Shown here piece after piece: positions 41,393 to 48,974 of a DNA stretch of 64,000 bases (position 1 is its first letter; every line of letters begins with the position of its first letter). The position numbers were made by a program, and so were the translations under genes. This stretch comes from an uncultured Flavobacterium sp. (GTDB lineage Bacteria > Bacteroidota > Bacteroidia > Flavobacteriales > Flavobacteriaceae), in contig CALTVC010000018.1 in assembly GCA_943912855.1 (NCBI GenBank), forward strand, positions 1-64,000, in the 5' to 3' direction. The notes under the pieces were generated by a model, which was not told where the DNA came from, did not search any database, and saw only the letters and a program-made list of their open reading frames with translations.

Positions 41393-44300
41393 CTAGAACG
41401 GTAAATCATCCCCCGCACCGCCGTTTTCTACAGTTACGGTTTCAGGTTCAGTATTGGTTAAATCCTCTGCCAGTGTTATCAAATTCACAAGGCCTGTGTT
41501 TTCCAGCATATCATAGTCAAATGCGTATGCGCTGGTACTCGTATCTTTAAAACGGTACGATTTTACAGGGCCAATGAAATATTTTTTGCTACGGAAATAG
41601 TTTTTCATGGTACTTTCCGTTATCACGTCATCGCCACGGTTCTTGGCTTCAATCTGGTACAGCTGATGCACAAGGTTCAGTCGTAAAATCAATACCCTAC
41701 GGCGCGGGTCGTTGTTCCAAGTTTGTTGGGCTTCGCCTTTTTTCGCCTGTAATGGTAAGTGCATCGGGATATCTATTTTAAAATGCACCCCGTCCAACAG
41801 TTTTTTAGGCGTGGTATTTCGGTACAGGTGTTCCAGCACTTGCCAGAATTTCGACAGGCCTTCGCTTTCCACAATCAAATCACTACTATCCACAATCGCA
41901 TCCTTAAACAATTTCCACATTTCTTCCTGCGTAAACGGGAAGGTGAAATGATTCCACAACAGCGTTACCGGGGTCATAAGCGTGAGGTACGAATCCATTA
42001 CCCTTTGTTCGTACGCTTTGCCCTGCAGGTCTTTTTTCATTTTTTTGCTGAGTTCGGCGTATTTGGCGTGCAGGTTTTCCACCACAAAGCCACGGTGCTG
42101 TATTATTTCGGTAATCAGCGAATTAATGCCTTGTTCTTCCCAGGCTTTCAGTGTGGTGTAGTTTTCAATATCTTCGGTGGTGTACGGATCCTGGCGTTTA
42201 ATGAAATGCCCCAAAACCGAACGCGTGGTAAGTGAATTATCATCACGGCTGGACAAATATTGCCCTAAAATTATAAGGCTGCAGTTTACCTTTGTGCTGA
42301 TGGTTTTGTTATCGCCCGATGCCTTACCCATTTCACGTCCACGGCCGTCGGCGGCACCCTTCATACTTTGGAACATTTTTATTTCAATGTTATCATGCAT
42401 TTCTTCAAACATTGAGGGGGCGTTTGCATATCTTGCCATCCGTCGGTAAAAAGCCACAATTGTACCACTATTCAGGTCAAAAGCCGGTTGTTTGTACGTA
42501 AACATCGCCTGAAGGCTTTCGCCAAACTTCGATTTACCTGAGCCTTTTTCACCTGTCAAAAACATATGCGGAAAATACTGGTACATTCTCATAAAAACAT
42601 CCCGGAACAATGTGGCAAAATTGAAAGCGATTCCCATAACTGTTTTTTCAAAACCGTAAACTTTCATTATCTGCGCCATCCATGTATTTAGCGTTACAGG
42701 AGATTGACGATACACACAATAGCGGTCATTTTCGTACTGGTCGCCCGCGCTGCTGTCGTAGCGGTGCATTTCTGAATATGCCGGCAGATAATAATATTTA
42801 CTGTTCGCATGGTATTCGCTCAGGGCTTCGGCTTCGGTTTCCAGGGTAACAATGCCGTAATTGTTCACGCGCTTTATGTTTCCACCGTGGTACACACAAT
42901 CGGCATACGCGTGAAACCCATTTTGTTGCCAACCCAAATCCGCGATTTCATTCGCCGTAATAAAATCATTGGTAAGGCTTCCCTTTAGTTTTTTGAAATT
43001 ATTCGCGGTAAGCGATGCCGTAAATATGAAGTTTCCCAAATCAAGCATGCGCGATTCAAATTGCGTTTGGTTTACCAAATCTTTACTTTCAAGGTCAATC
43101 AGGCGTTTTTGCCCGAAAATATTCACCACTTCGCACAGGCGTTTGTTTTCTACATTCCCCGCCACGTGAAAAAGAGGTGTAATCACATAATTTGTACCCG
43201 TAACAAAACCGCCAGTTTCCTTAAACCAATACGCGTTTCCCATAGGTTTGCCGTGATCATCATGAACGGGGGCGGTACAGAATCCCTTTTTAAAAAATTC
43301 GTCCACGCTCGCACCTTCCGGAAGCCCTAAATCTTCAGCCTGGTTTTTACTCACGCCCGTGCCTTTTGTGGCTTTTTCTTCTGCCTGGCGTTGCAAATCG
43401 GCAATGTGTTCTTTTAATTCGCCCGCCGAAATCTTGAATACTTTCCGTACCGATTCCATGTAACTTTTGCGTACCACATCATCTTTTACAGCAAAAAGCA
43501 TCTGCGAAGCTTCGCTCAGGGCATCACTCAGCGCAAAAGGATCGTTTGCCGCTTGGTTTTTAAGCCACGTGGCTTTCCAGGTAACGGCGCACTTTGCGGT
43601 GTTGGTAACATAATCCAGTACGTTTTGGGGTTCGCCTTCAGCCGGGGCAAACTTGCGCGAAAAACTGTCAGGGTCTTCGCCTTCGGGCAAAATGCACACA
43701 AACGGTTGAATGTTCTGCAAAAGCAGAATATTAATATCCCTCAGCGTGGCTTTTGTTCCCGCACCTGGCGAACCGTCGGCCTTTACGCCATCGTTATCCC
43801 GGCAAATAATCACACGGCGGGCGAATCGTTTCAAAAGTTTCGCCTGTTCAGGGTCGAGATTCGTGCCGCCGGTACTCACGGCAATATCACAACCGTACTG
43901 GTGCAGCCCCGTAACATCGGTATACCCTTCGGTAAGTACGGCGGTGCCCATTTGGCTGATGCGCTTTTTAGCCTGGGGGAGTCCGTACAGTGTTTTTGAC
44001 TTAATGTACAGTTCCGTTTCGGGGCTGTTGATGTATTTAGGGCCGTCGGCGGTATCGCTTCTACGCCCGCCAAACGCCACTACGTTACCGTTCACATCTT
44101 CAATGGGGAACATAATTCGGTCGCGAAAAAAATCGTAATCCCTGCCGTTACCCGTGCGTACTAACCCTGCGTTTTTTGCGGGTTCAAGTTTACCCACGTT
44201 GATTACCGCCGGTGCTACTATGGAATTTTCGGGCGCAAAGCCAATACCGAAGTTGGCCACCGTTTCGGGGCAGATGCCACGGGCGTGCAGTGCCTTTATG

Positions 44301-44707
44301 GCCCAGTGATCTGCAGGAAGGTTTTGCAGCGTGGTTTTGTACTGGTTTGCCACGTTGTCTACCACACGCAGCATTTCTGCTTTATTATCGCGGCGGCGCT
44401 GCGTTTCTTCGCTCACCTTTTCTTCTTCCAGGTAAATCCCGCAGATTTCGGCTATTTTTTTGGCAGCGGTAATAAAATCGCAGCGTTCGTGCTCCATTAC
44501 GAATTTTATACCATCGCCTTTTTTCTGGGTGCTGTAACACACCCAGTTGTTTTTGGTAGGGTTTACCTTAAAAGACGGCGTTTTATCGCTAGAAAAAGGG
44601 CTTTTTGCCTCGTATATGGATCCCGCTTTTTTGAGGGGGACAAAGCGGCCGATTACCTGCACGATGTCCGCCTCACGTACGCGGTCGATGGATGATTCTG
44701 TAAACAT
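41393..44707 (-). CDS. Primase-helicase fusion
   Basis: 1,104 residues. DnaG-type N-terminus (about 1-95) with SPFSSDKTPSFKVNP but without the zinc ligands (see findings); primase core with TOPRIM (LTEGYTDV near 260, CRDNDG near 305); then a central domain (about 460-690) and a helicase/ATPase domain with Walker A GEKGSGKSK near 719. Provides priming and unwinding for phage replication. Start ATG 44707. Confidence 0.85.
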   Translation of the reverse strand: MFTESSIDRVREADIVQVIGRFVPLKKAGSIYEAKSPFSSDKTPSFKVNPTKNNWVCYSTQKKGDGIKFVMEHERCDFITAAKKIAEICGIYLEEEKVSEETQRRRDNKAEMLRVVDNVANQYKTTLQNLPADHWAIKALHARGICPETVANFGIGFAPENSIVAPAVINVGKLEPAKNAGLVRTGNGRDYDFFRDRIMFPIEDVNGNVVAFGGRRSDTADGPKYINSPETELYIKSKTLYGLPQAKKRISQMGTAVLTEGYTDVTGLHQYGCDIAVSTGGTNLDPEQAKLLKRFARRVIICRDNDGVKADGSPGAGTKATLRDINILLLQNIQPFVCILPEGEDPDSFSRKFAPAEGEPQNVLDYVTNTAKCAVTWKATWLKNQAANDPFALSDALSEASQMLFAVKDDVVRKSYMESVRKVFKISAGELKEHIADLQRQAEEKATKGTGVSKNQAEDLGLPEGASVDEFFKKGFCTAPVHDDHGKPMGNAYWFKETGGFVTGTNYVITPLFHVAGNVENKRLCEVVNIFGQKRLIDLESKDLVNQTQFESRMLDLGNFIFTASLTANNFKKLKGSLTNDFITANEIADLGWQQNGFHAYADCVYHGGNIKRVNNYGIVTLETEAEALSEYHANSKYYYLPAYSEMHRYDSSAGDQYENDRYCVYRQSPVTLNTWMAQIMKVYGFEKTVMGIAFNFATLFRDVFMRMYQYFPHMFLTGEKGSGKSKFGESLQAMFTYKQPAFDLNSGTIVAFYRRMARYANAPSMFEEMHDNIEIKMFQSMKGAADGRGREMGKASGDNKTISTKVNCSLIILGQYLSSRDDNSLTTRSVLGHFIKRQDPYTTEDIENYTTLKAWEEQGINSLITEIIQHRGFVVENLHAKYAELSKKMKKDLQGKAYEQRVMDSYLTLMTPVTLLWNHFTFPFTQEEMWKLFKDAIVDSSDLIVESEGLSKFWQVLEHLYRNTTPKKLLDGVHFKIDIPMHLPLQAKKGEAQQTWNNDPRRRVLILRLNLVHQLYQIEAKNRGDDVITESTMKNYFRSKKYFIGPVKSYRFKDTSTSAYAFDYDMLENTGLVNLITLAEDLTNTEPETVTVENGGAGDDLPF

Positions 44708-44739
44708 GGGTTAAGGGTAGTGAGGGTAAAACACTGATA

Positions 44740-45459
44740 TTAGTCTTCGTCGTTCCAGTCTATTTCTTCATCTGGCGGAAGTCTGTCTATATCAATGTTC
44801 ACTATTGTTTTAGCGATAATCATACGCCCAATAAGTGAAGTAAATCTGTCGCTTAAAACATCACGACGGAAAGGCATTTCTAACGTTACGCCATTTTCAA
44901 CCCTTAGAATCATTTTCTCATGGCTTTTTGACTGGTCGTGTGGTAAGGATAAAAATCTATATATTGGAGTTTGATCGGCTTCCATTTTTGATTTCCAGTC
45001 CTTATGCAGTGTAAGCTGTAATAAATTTCTGCCGTGACCAATTTTTATTTCAATCCAATCATAATCAGTTCGTCTTTTTAAAGAGAATTCTAAATATTCA
45101 TCCTTATCCAAAAAATTACACTCTTTATACTCTTTTACCAGTTCTGAAAGATTTATGCTTTCCGGGGCTTGCGTTAAAAATTCTTTTATCTCTGGCAGAA
45201 ATAATTTTGCAATGGCTTCATTTGCAATATTATCTACCTCTTTTGAAATTTTGTCATTCAGAATACCCATTATATTAGCCAAATCTAAATGAATGTTAGG
45301 GGTAACGACAGAACTTAGTTGTTCTCTAATATTTTCCCTAAATGGGCTGTATGATTCTTCGTAAAACTTTTTTACTTCGGCTAATGCGCCTTTTTGCGCT
45401 GAAGCATCCGCTGCGGCTTTTATTGCTTCAAAATCTATACTTGGTACATAATTTTCCAT
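44740..45459 (-). CDS. Hypothetical phage protein, 239 residues
   Basis: Starts MENYVPSIDFEAIKAAADAS. Helical N-terminal half, mixed second half, acidic end (DIDRLPPDEEIDWNDED). No motif seen. It lies directly before the primase gene in the replication unit, so it may act with it. Confidence 0.5.
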   Translation of the reverse strand: MENYVPSIDFEAIKAAADASAQKGALAEVKKFYEESYSPFRENIREQLSSVVTPNIHLDLANIMGILNDKISKEVDNIANEAIAKLFLPEIKEFLTQAPESINLSELVKEYKECNFLDKDEYLEFSLKRRTDYDWIEIKIGHGRNLLQLTLHKDWKSKMEADQTPIYRFLSLPHDQSKSHEKMILRVENGVTLEMPFRRDVLSDRFTSLIGRMIIAKTIVNIDIDRLPPDEEIDWNDED

Positions 45460-45460
45460 A

Positions 45461-45669
45461 ACTACACTACATTTTCAACCTGAAAAACAGGCATTTGGTT
45501 GATAATTTTATTTAAAGAAATGTTGTGCCGCCAGTACTAATCCATACCCAATTGCGGCGGCAATAATTAATAATGCACACCCTGCATCATTTTGGGGAAT
45601 TATTGGTTTTTTCTCACTCATACTACACTACATTTTCAACCTGAAAAACAGGCATTTGGTTAATAATTT
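45461..45669. repeat. 48-bp direct repeat pair
   Basis: 45461-45508 and 45622-45669, 47 of 48 identical, offset 161 bp. The right copy encodes the C-terminus of the 149-residue protein; the left copy is non-coding. The membrane-protein frame 45508-45621 fills the space between. Confidence 0.85.
45508..45621 (-). CDS. Tiny membrane protein, 37 residues
   Basis: MSEKKPIIPQNDAGCALLII... with one hydrophobic helix (about 15-33) ending QHFFK. Its ATG overlaps the stop region of the upstream gene. Plausible small phage membrane protein, found only by reading between the two repeat copies. Confidence 0.45.
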   Translation of the reverse strand: MSEKKPIIPQNDAGCALLIIAAAIGYGLVLAAQHFFK

Positions 45670-46072
45670 CGGTTACTTTATCCTGGTACACTGCAAGTCT
45701 GCCGTGGTAGAAATCCCGCAATACCTGTTTTGTTTTTTCTGGCCATGTGGTCAGTTCCAGTGCGGTAAGTTGTTCCTGTACGCGCAGGGCTTTGGTTTCG
45801 GCTTCGGTATGTTGCGCCAAAAGCAGGGCGCGGGTTTTACGTTCTAGGTGTCGCAGATGCAGCGCAGCCAGTATTTCGGTGGCGTTGTTTGGCCTACCGG
45901 CACGGCTCAGGAATTTGCCGTACGCTTCTACCGGGTCTTTAGTTTTAAAGAGGTGGCAAAACCGGTCTAAATCGGCATCGGCTTTTTTTAGTATGCCTTC
46001 CCAGTCGTGCGGGAAATGAAGTTTTACATCCTGCAAAGCTTCGGCACCGGTTATGGTTATAGTGGTGCCCAT
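45623..46072 (-). CDS. Hypothetical phage protein, 149 residues
   Basis: Start ATG 46072 (MGTTITITGAEALQDVKLHF); a longer frame overlaps the membrane gene upstream. Helical: DRFCHLFKTKDPVEAYGKFL, ALHLRHLERKTRALLLAQHT. The end INQMPVFQVENVV is encoded in the 48-bp repeat. Function unknown. Confidence 0.55.
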   Translation of the reverse strand: MGTTITITGAEALQDVKLHFPHDWEGILKKADADLDRFCHLFKTKDPVEAYGKFLSRAGRPNNATEILAALHLRHLERKTRALLLAQHTEAETKALRVQEQLTALELTTWPEKTKQVLRDFYHGRLAVYQDKVTEIINQMPVFQVENVV

Positions 46073-46272
46073 GGTATGAATAAAAAGAGTAAACCGCACA
46101 CAAGCACAAAAACAATGGTAATAACGGCGCACAGCAACGCCATGGCCTGGCAGTGGTATTTTTCCTGTAGTACTTCGGAAGTGCGCCACGAATGCGCAAA
46201 GGATAGCGTACACGCGAACATTATAATGGCAACAAGCGCGGTAAATACGCGGAGTATGATTAATAGTGTCAT
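46057..46272 (-). CDS. Small membrane protein, 71 residues
   Basis: Two hydrophobic segments (about 4-24, LIILRVFTALVAIIMFACTL; about 45-66, LLCAVITIVFVLVCGLLFLF) around a short loop, ending IPWAPL. Overlaps the next gene by 16 nt. Unknown; early expression does not fit a holin well. Confidence 0.55.
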   Translation of the reverse strand: MTLLIILRVFTALVAIIMFACTLSFAHSWRTSEVLQEKYHCQAMALLCAVITIVFVLVCGLLFLFIPWAPL

Positions 46273-46276
46273 TTTT

Positions 46277-46711
46277 CTAAGATTTAGAGGTTAGTTTTTC
46301 AGAAATCAATCGTTGTTTTTCCATCCATTCGGGATTATGCCTGAACTTCGTTTCTATCATTAAAAACTTTTCAGTCCAGGTAGGTGAAGTCCATTGAAGG
46401 CATTTATCATCGATGTACACATCGGCAGATAATTTGCGCGAATCCGAATCGTATAAATCAATCAAATGCTGAAAGTTTTCATTGATCAGGTGGTATTTTA
46501 TTCCATGCAGGGCAAGAAAATCGCGGGCATTTTGTTCAAATTGTCCTGTACGGCAGGTATTAATTAAAATTCCGTAGCCTAAATCATACAGGGCATTTAT
46601 TATTACGGCAGCGGCGCCGCGTAATGGCCCAATATCAGGGTATTGATTTTCACAAATTGTACCGTCAAAATCAATTGCGATAACCGCAATAAAATTTGTA
46701 TCTGTAATCAT
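46277..46711 (-). CDS. HAD-family hydrolase
   Basis: 144 residues. Motif I DFDGT (14-18, nucleophile Asp14), motif II Thr in LINTCRTG near 52, and the acidic motif ADVYIDDKC near 95. The lack of a large cap suggests a small phosphatase, of the NagD or BT0820-like kind; substrate unknown. Four nt overlap with the upstream gene. Confidence 0.8.
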   Translation of the reverse strand: MITDTNFIAVIAIDFDGTICENQYPDIGPLRGAAAVIINALYDLGYGILINTCRTGQFEQNARDFLALHGIKYHLINENFQHLIDLYDSDSRKLSADVYIDDKCLQWTSPTWTEKFLMIETKFRHNPEWMEKQRLISEKLTSKS

Positions 46712-46941
46712 GGTTGTACTTCTTTTTTGGCTAAATAAATATTCAATATCTGGTCTACTTTGTACGGGCGCATATTCAGGGCTTCGGCTATGGCGCGGAC
46801 ACTGTTGTCTTTTTGGGTACGGAAAAGGTGTATTACCTTTTCTTCGTTGGGTTGTTCGTCAATTTCGCGTTGACTCATGCGCTGCATCACTTTATTACCG
46901 TTGGCTTTTGTGATGAATTTGTAACCGGGTTTAAGAACCAT
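46708..46941 (-). CDS. HTH-like regulator, 77 residues
   Basis: Start ATG 46941 (MVLKPGYKFITKANGN); TTG 46947 is less likely. A helix-turn-helix-like stretch VRAIAEALNMRPYKVDQILN near 50-70. Overlaps the previous and next genes. Probably a small early regulator. Confidence 0.55.
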   Translation of the reverse strand: MVLKPGYKFITKANGNKVMQRMSQREIDEQPNEEKVIHLFRTQKDNSVRAIAEALNMRPYKVDQILNIYLAKKEVQP

Positions 46942-47137
46942 TTTCAAAAAAATGTGTTACAGGAACATTAAAGAATTTTGCCAAAAACTTCAATGTAACC
47001 ACGTTAATACGCTTGTATTTTTTTTCTAATCTCCCGTAATTGGACTGTGTTACGCCAATTTCATTTCCCATTTGTTCCTGCGTATATCCATGTTTTACGC
47101 GCAGGACTTTGATTTTTTGACCAATAGTATTTTCCAT
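46931..47137 (-). CDS. Cro/CI-type HTH regulator, 68 residues
   Basis: HTH_3 domain: IKVLRVKHGYTQEQMGNEIG, VTQSNYGRLEKK. Size of a bare DNA-binding domain. ATG 47137 overlaps the stop of the LuxR-like gene. In the early leftward operon, where Cro would stand. Confidence 0.8.
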   Translation of the reverse strand: MENTIGQKIKVLRVKHGYTQEQMGNEIGVTQSNYGRLEKKYKRINVVTLKFLAKFFNVPVTHFFENGS

Positions 47138-47727
47138 CACACAATATTTTCGGTTAATGCTTTTTTTACCAGCGAAGTTTTACTGAACACCCCCGCAATG
47201 CTCATCAGGGTGCGTTTGTGGTGGTCCAGCGTACTTTGCGTTATGCTCAGGGTGTCGGCTACGGCTTTATCGGGCATATCGTTTGCCAAAAGGCGCAGGA
47301 TGGTTATTTGCCTTTCGTTAATAGGGGTGCCGTTCAGGGTAATTTTTTTACTGGGCCACTTTACACAATGGCAATCCATGCCACACAAAAAATTTTCCGA
47401 TAGTATAGGCATGCCTGTTTCGTCAAAATCGGGCGTGGCATCCAGTGCGCCATACAGGCAAAAGGCGTATTCTTCCAGGGCTTCTTCTTCCGGAAGGTGT
47501 GCCAAATCATACATGGCCACGGCATCGGACTGCAGTTGTTTTTGTACACTAAGCCGAACCAACGGATGGGCATACGCAAACGCCACACGGTTACCATTGC
47601 TCAGGGCATGCATTTTTCGGGTTTCGGGGTCACCAAAAAGTTCGGTGGTGTGGTCGCCACGCAACAGCCCGGCGGGGAGCGCAATTTTTTGCGCAGGTGC
47701 AATAATTTGATTAGATTTGCTGTGCAT
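47137..47727 (-). CDS. LuxR-type transcriptional regulator, 196 residues
   Basis: The C-terminal GerE-like HTH (about 130-190): INERQITILRLLANDMPDKA, VADTLSITQSTLDHHKRTL. The N-terminal part (about 1-120) has Cys-rich CGMDCHC and no recognised sensor domain. Possibly a phage activator; a candidate for turning on the late promoters, but that is inference. Confidence 0.7.
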   Translation of the reverse strand: MHSKSNQIIAPAQKIALPAGLLRGDHTTELFGDPETRKMHALSNGNRVAFAYAHPLVRLSVQKQLQSDAVAMYDLAHLPEEEALEEYAFCLYGALDATPDFDETGMPILSENFLCGMDCHCVKWPSKKITLNGTPINERQITILRLLANDMPDKAVADTLSITQSTLDHHKRTLMSIAGVFSKTSLVKKALTENIV

Positions 47728-47738
47728 AAGAAAATTTA

Positions 47739-47791
47739 TTTGAAGTGAATAATTATGCGTTATACACCCGCCGCGTCAACGGCGGGTTTTT
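47739..47791 (-). promoter_or_regulatory. Leader module: GC hairpin plus 15-bp box, copy 2
   Basis: Minus strand: hairpin CCCGCCG/CGGCGGG (within the end of the 91-residue gene), then ATTATTCACTTCAAA (47753-47739), then ATG 47727. Same order as at 39383-39435. Confidence 0.5.
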
Positions 47792-48035
47792 TTATGCCTA
47801 AAAAGTAATCGCGGCCTTCGCTTTCCTTTTTCAAAGTTTCGGCAACATCAAAAATTGCCTGTTCAATTTCTGCATTTGCGCGTTGGCCGGTAAAAACCAT
47901 ACTTATCATAGTAGACGTGTATAAATTGCCCTGCCTATTTGTAATGTTTCTTTCCTGCAGCAGTTTTGAAACCAGTGGCGCATACCGCGTGGGGAGTATT
48001 TTAGCGAGCGCAATTCTTTGAATTTCAGTTATCAT
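47760..48035 (-). CDS. Early phage protein at the switch, 91 residues
   Basis: Start ATG 48035 (MITEIQRIALAKILPTRYAP). Helical; NRQGNLYTSTMISMVFTGQR suggests a Cro-like DNA-binding helix pair, but this is uncertain. First gene leftward from the switch region, divergent from the repressor. Confidence 0.6.
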   Translation of the reverse strand: MITEIQRIALAKILPTRYAPLVSKLLQERNITNRQGNLYTSTMISMVFTGQRANAEIEQAIFDVAETLKKESEGRDYFLGIKKPAVDAAGV

Positions 48036-48070
48036 AGAAAAACACGATTTTTTATTACTAATATTTGTTA

Positions 48071-48102
48071 TACTTTTGTGAGTGTTTTGTTTTACAAACG
48101 TA
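48071..48102. promoter_or_regulatory. Lysis-lysogeny switch: facing promoters
   Basis: Rightward TACTTTTG (48071-48078) for the repressor and leftward TACGTTTG (48102-48095) for the early genes, -7 boxes facing each other across 16 bp. Between and beside them are TTTGT-TTT-ACAAA and several TACAAA-like repeats that may be operators. The rightward -33 is weak (repressor-dependent activation possible). Confidence 0.6.
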
Positions 48103-48130
48103 ATACAAAAATGGATACAAATACACAAAA

Positions 48131-48640
48131 ATGATAAATATTTTACCAAAAATGAGTACTGTAGGGCAAAGAGTTTCGTATCTACTTGATTATATGGGAG
48201 TTGATATAAAGGATTTTTGTGTTAAAAATGGCATTGCCTATAACAATTTGATACAAGTAAAGAACGATTCGCGTCCTTTAGGCTCAAATGTGATGTTTCA
48301 ATTGAAGGTTGCGGTGCCTAATTTGAATATAAATTGGCTTTATTTCGATGAAGGCACAATGTTTATATCCAAAAATGATAACAATGATTCTAAAATTGAA
48401 AAAGTAGAAGAACCATCTGTCAATTATGAAGTTTCAGACCCGTTTGAAAAAACATTCCTCACATACCTTGAAAAACCAAAATCAAAAGCCATAATGGAAA
48501 AACACATTAAAAACGTCATTGCCCAACTGGATTTGGGTACCGGCGCTCCCCACACCATAAGCCATGGGGAGGAAAACAGCGAATTAATGCAACGCATAGA
48601 AAACGAACTGAAAAACCAAAAAGGAGAGGAACAGGGCTAA
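48131..48640 (+). CDS. CI-like phage repressor, 169 residues
   Basis: N-terminal HTH (VGQRVSYLLDYMGVDIKDFC, NGIAYNNLIQVKNDSRPLGS), a linker and a helical C-terminus. No LexA/S24 protease domain, so it is not self-cleaving; this fits induction by an antirepressor. ATG 48131 or 48152 (MSTVGQRV). The only rightward gene at the right end and nearest to attR. Confidence 0.8.
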   Translation: MINILPKMSTVGQRVSYLLDYMGVDIKDFCVKNGIAYNNLIQVKNDSRPLGSNVMFQLKVAVPNLNINWLYFDEGTMFISKNDNNDSKIEKVEEPSVNYEVSDPFEKTFLTYLEKPKSKAIMEKHIKNVIAQLDLGTGAPHTISHGEENSELMQRIENELKNQKGEEQG

Positions 48641-48707
48641 AATCCCCAACAACTCCCCAATAATAAAGTTATTGTACTGAAATCTAACGGTATACGTAGG
48701 GTGAAAA

Positions 48708-48725
48708 AATCCTGTCGCGATCACT
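48708..48725. repeat. attR core (18 bp)
   Basis: Identical to 7377-7394. Confidence 0.92.
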
Positions 48726-48726
48726 T

Positions 48727-48749
48727 AACCCTCTGTAATACAGGGGGTT
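48727..48749 (+). terminator. Original tRNA-Arg terminator, displaced to attR
   Basis: AACCCTCTGT / ACAGGGGGTT (10-bp stem, one G-U), loop AAT, then TTTTGTTTTTT. Before integration it would lie just behind the tRNA. Confidence 0.7.
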
Positions 48750-48822
48750 TTGTTTTTTATATCGCTTTCAAATGTCCAAATTCGTACCGTTTAAGTTTTA
48801 CTTTGGGGATTTTCGAAATAAA

Positions 48823-48875
48823 AATGCACGTAGAATGCACGTCGAAATACAAGTAAAATACAAGTAAAATACAAG
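48823..48875. repeat. 11-bp tandem array beside attR
   Basis: Five units of period 11: AATGCACGTAG, AATGCACGTCG, AAATACAAGTA, AAATACAAGTA, AAATACAAG. Period near one helical turn suggests a protein-binding array on one face of the DNA. Confidence 0.6.
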
Positions 48876-48933
48876 CTTTATTATTTAGCCTTTCGTTTTT
48901 AAGCGTCACTTAAAACTTTTACCTGCCAGATAT

Positions 48934-48966
48934 AAAAAGGGCTGTTCCGGTTAAGAACAGCCTTTT
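48934..48966 (-). terminator. Terminator of the DUF349 gene
   Basis: A 12-bp stem (CTGTTC/GAACAG with flanking A/T run, one bulged G) between the stop codon and attR. Confidence 0.7.
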
Positions 48967-48974
48967 GCTTTTGT

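Noticed and set aside
45508..45669. att sites of a nested element (48-bp repeats)
   Set aside because: Repeats are only 161 bp apart with no recombinase; simple duplication explains them.
48823..48875. CRISPR array
   Set aside because: Units are 11 bp with no spacers and no cas genes anywhere in the window.
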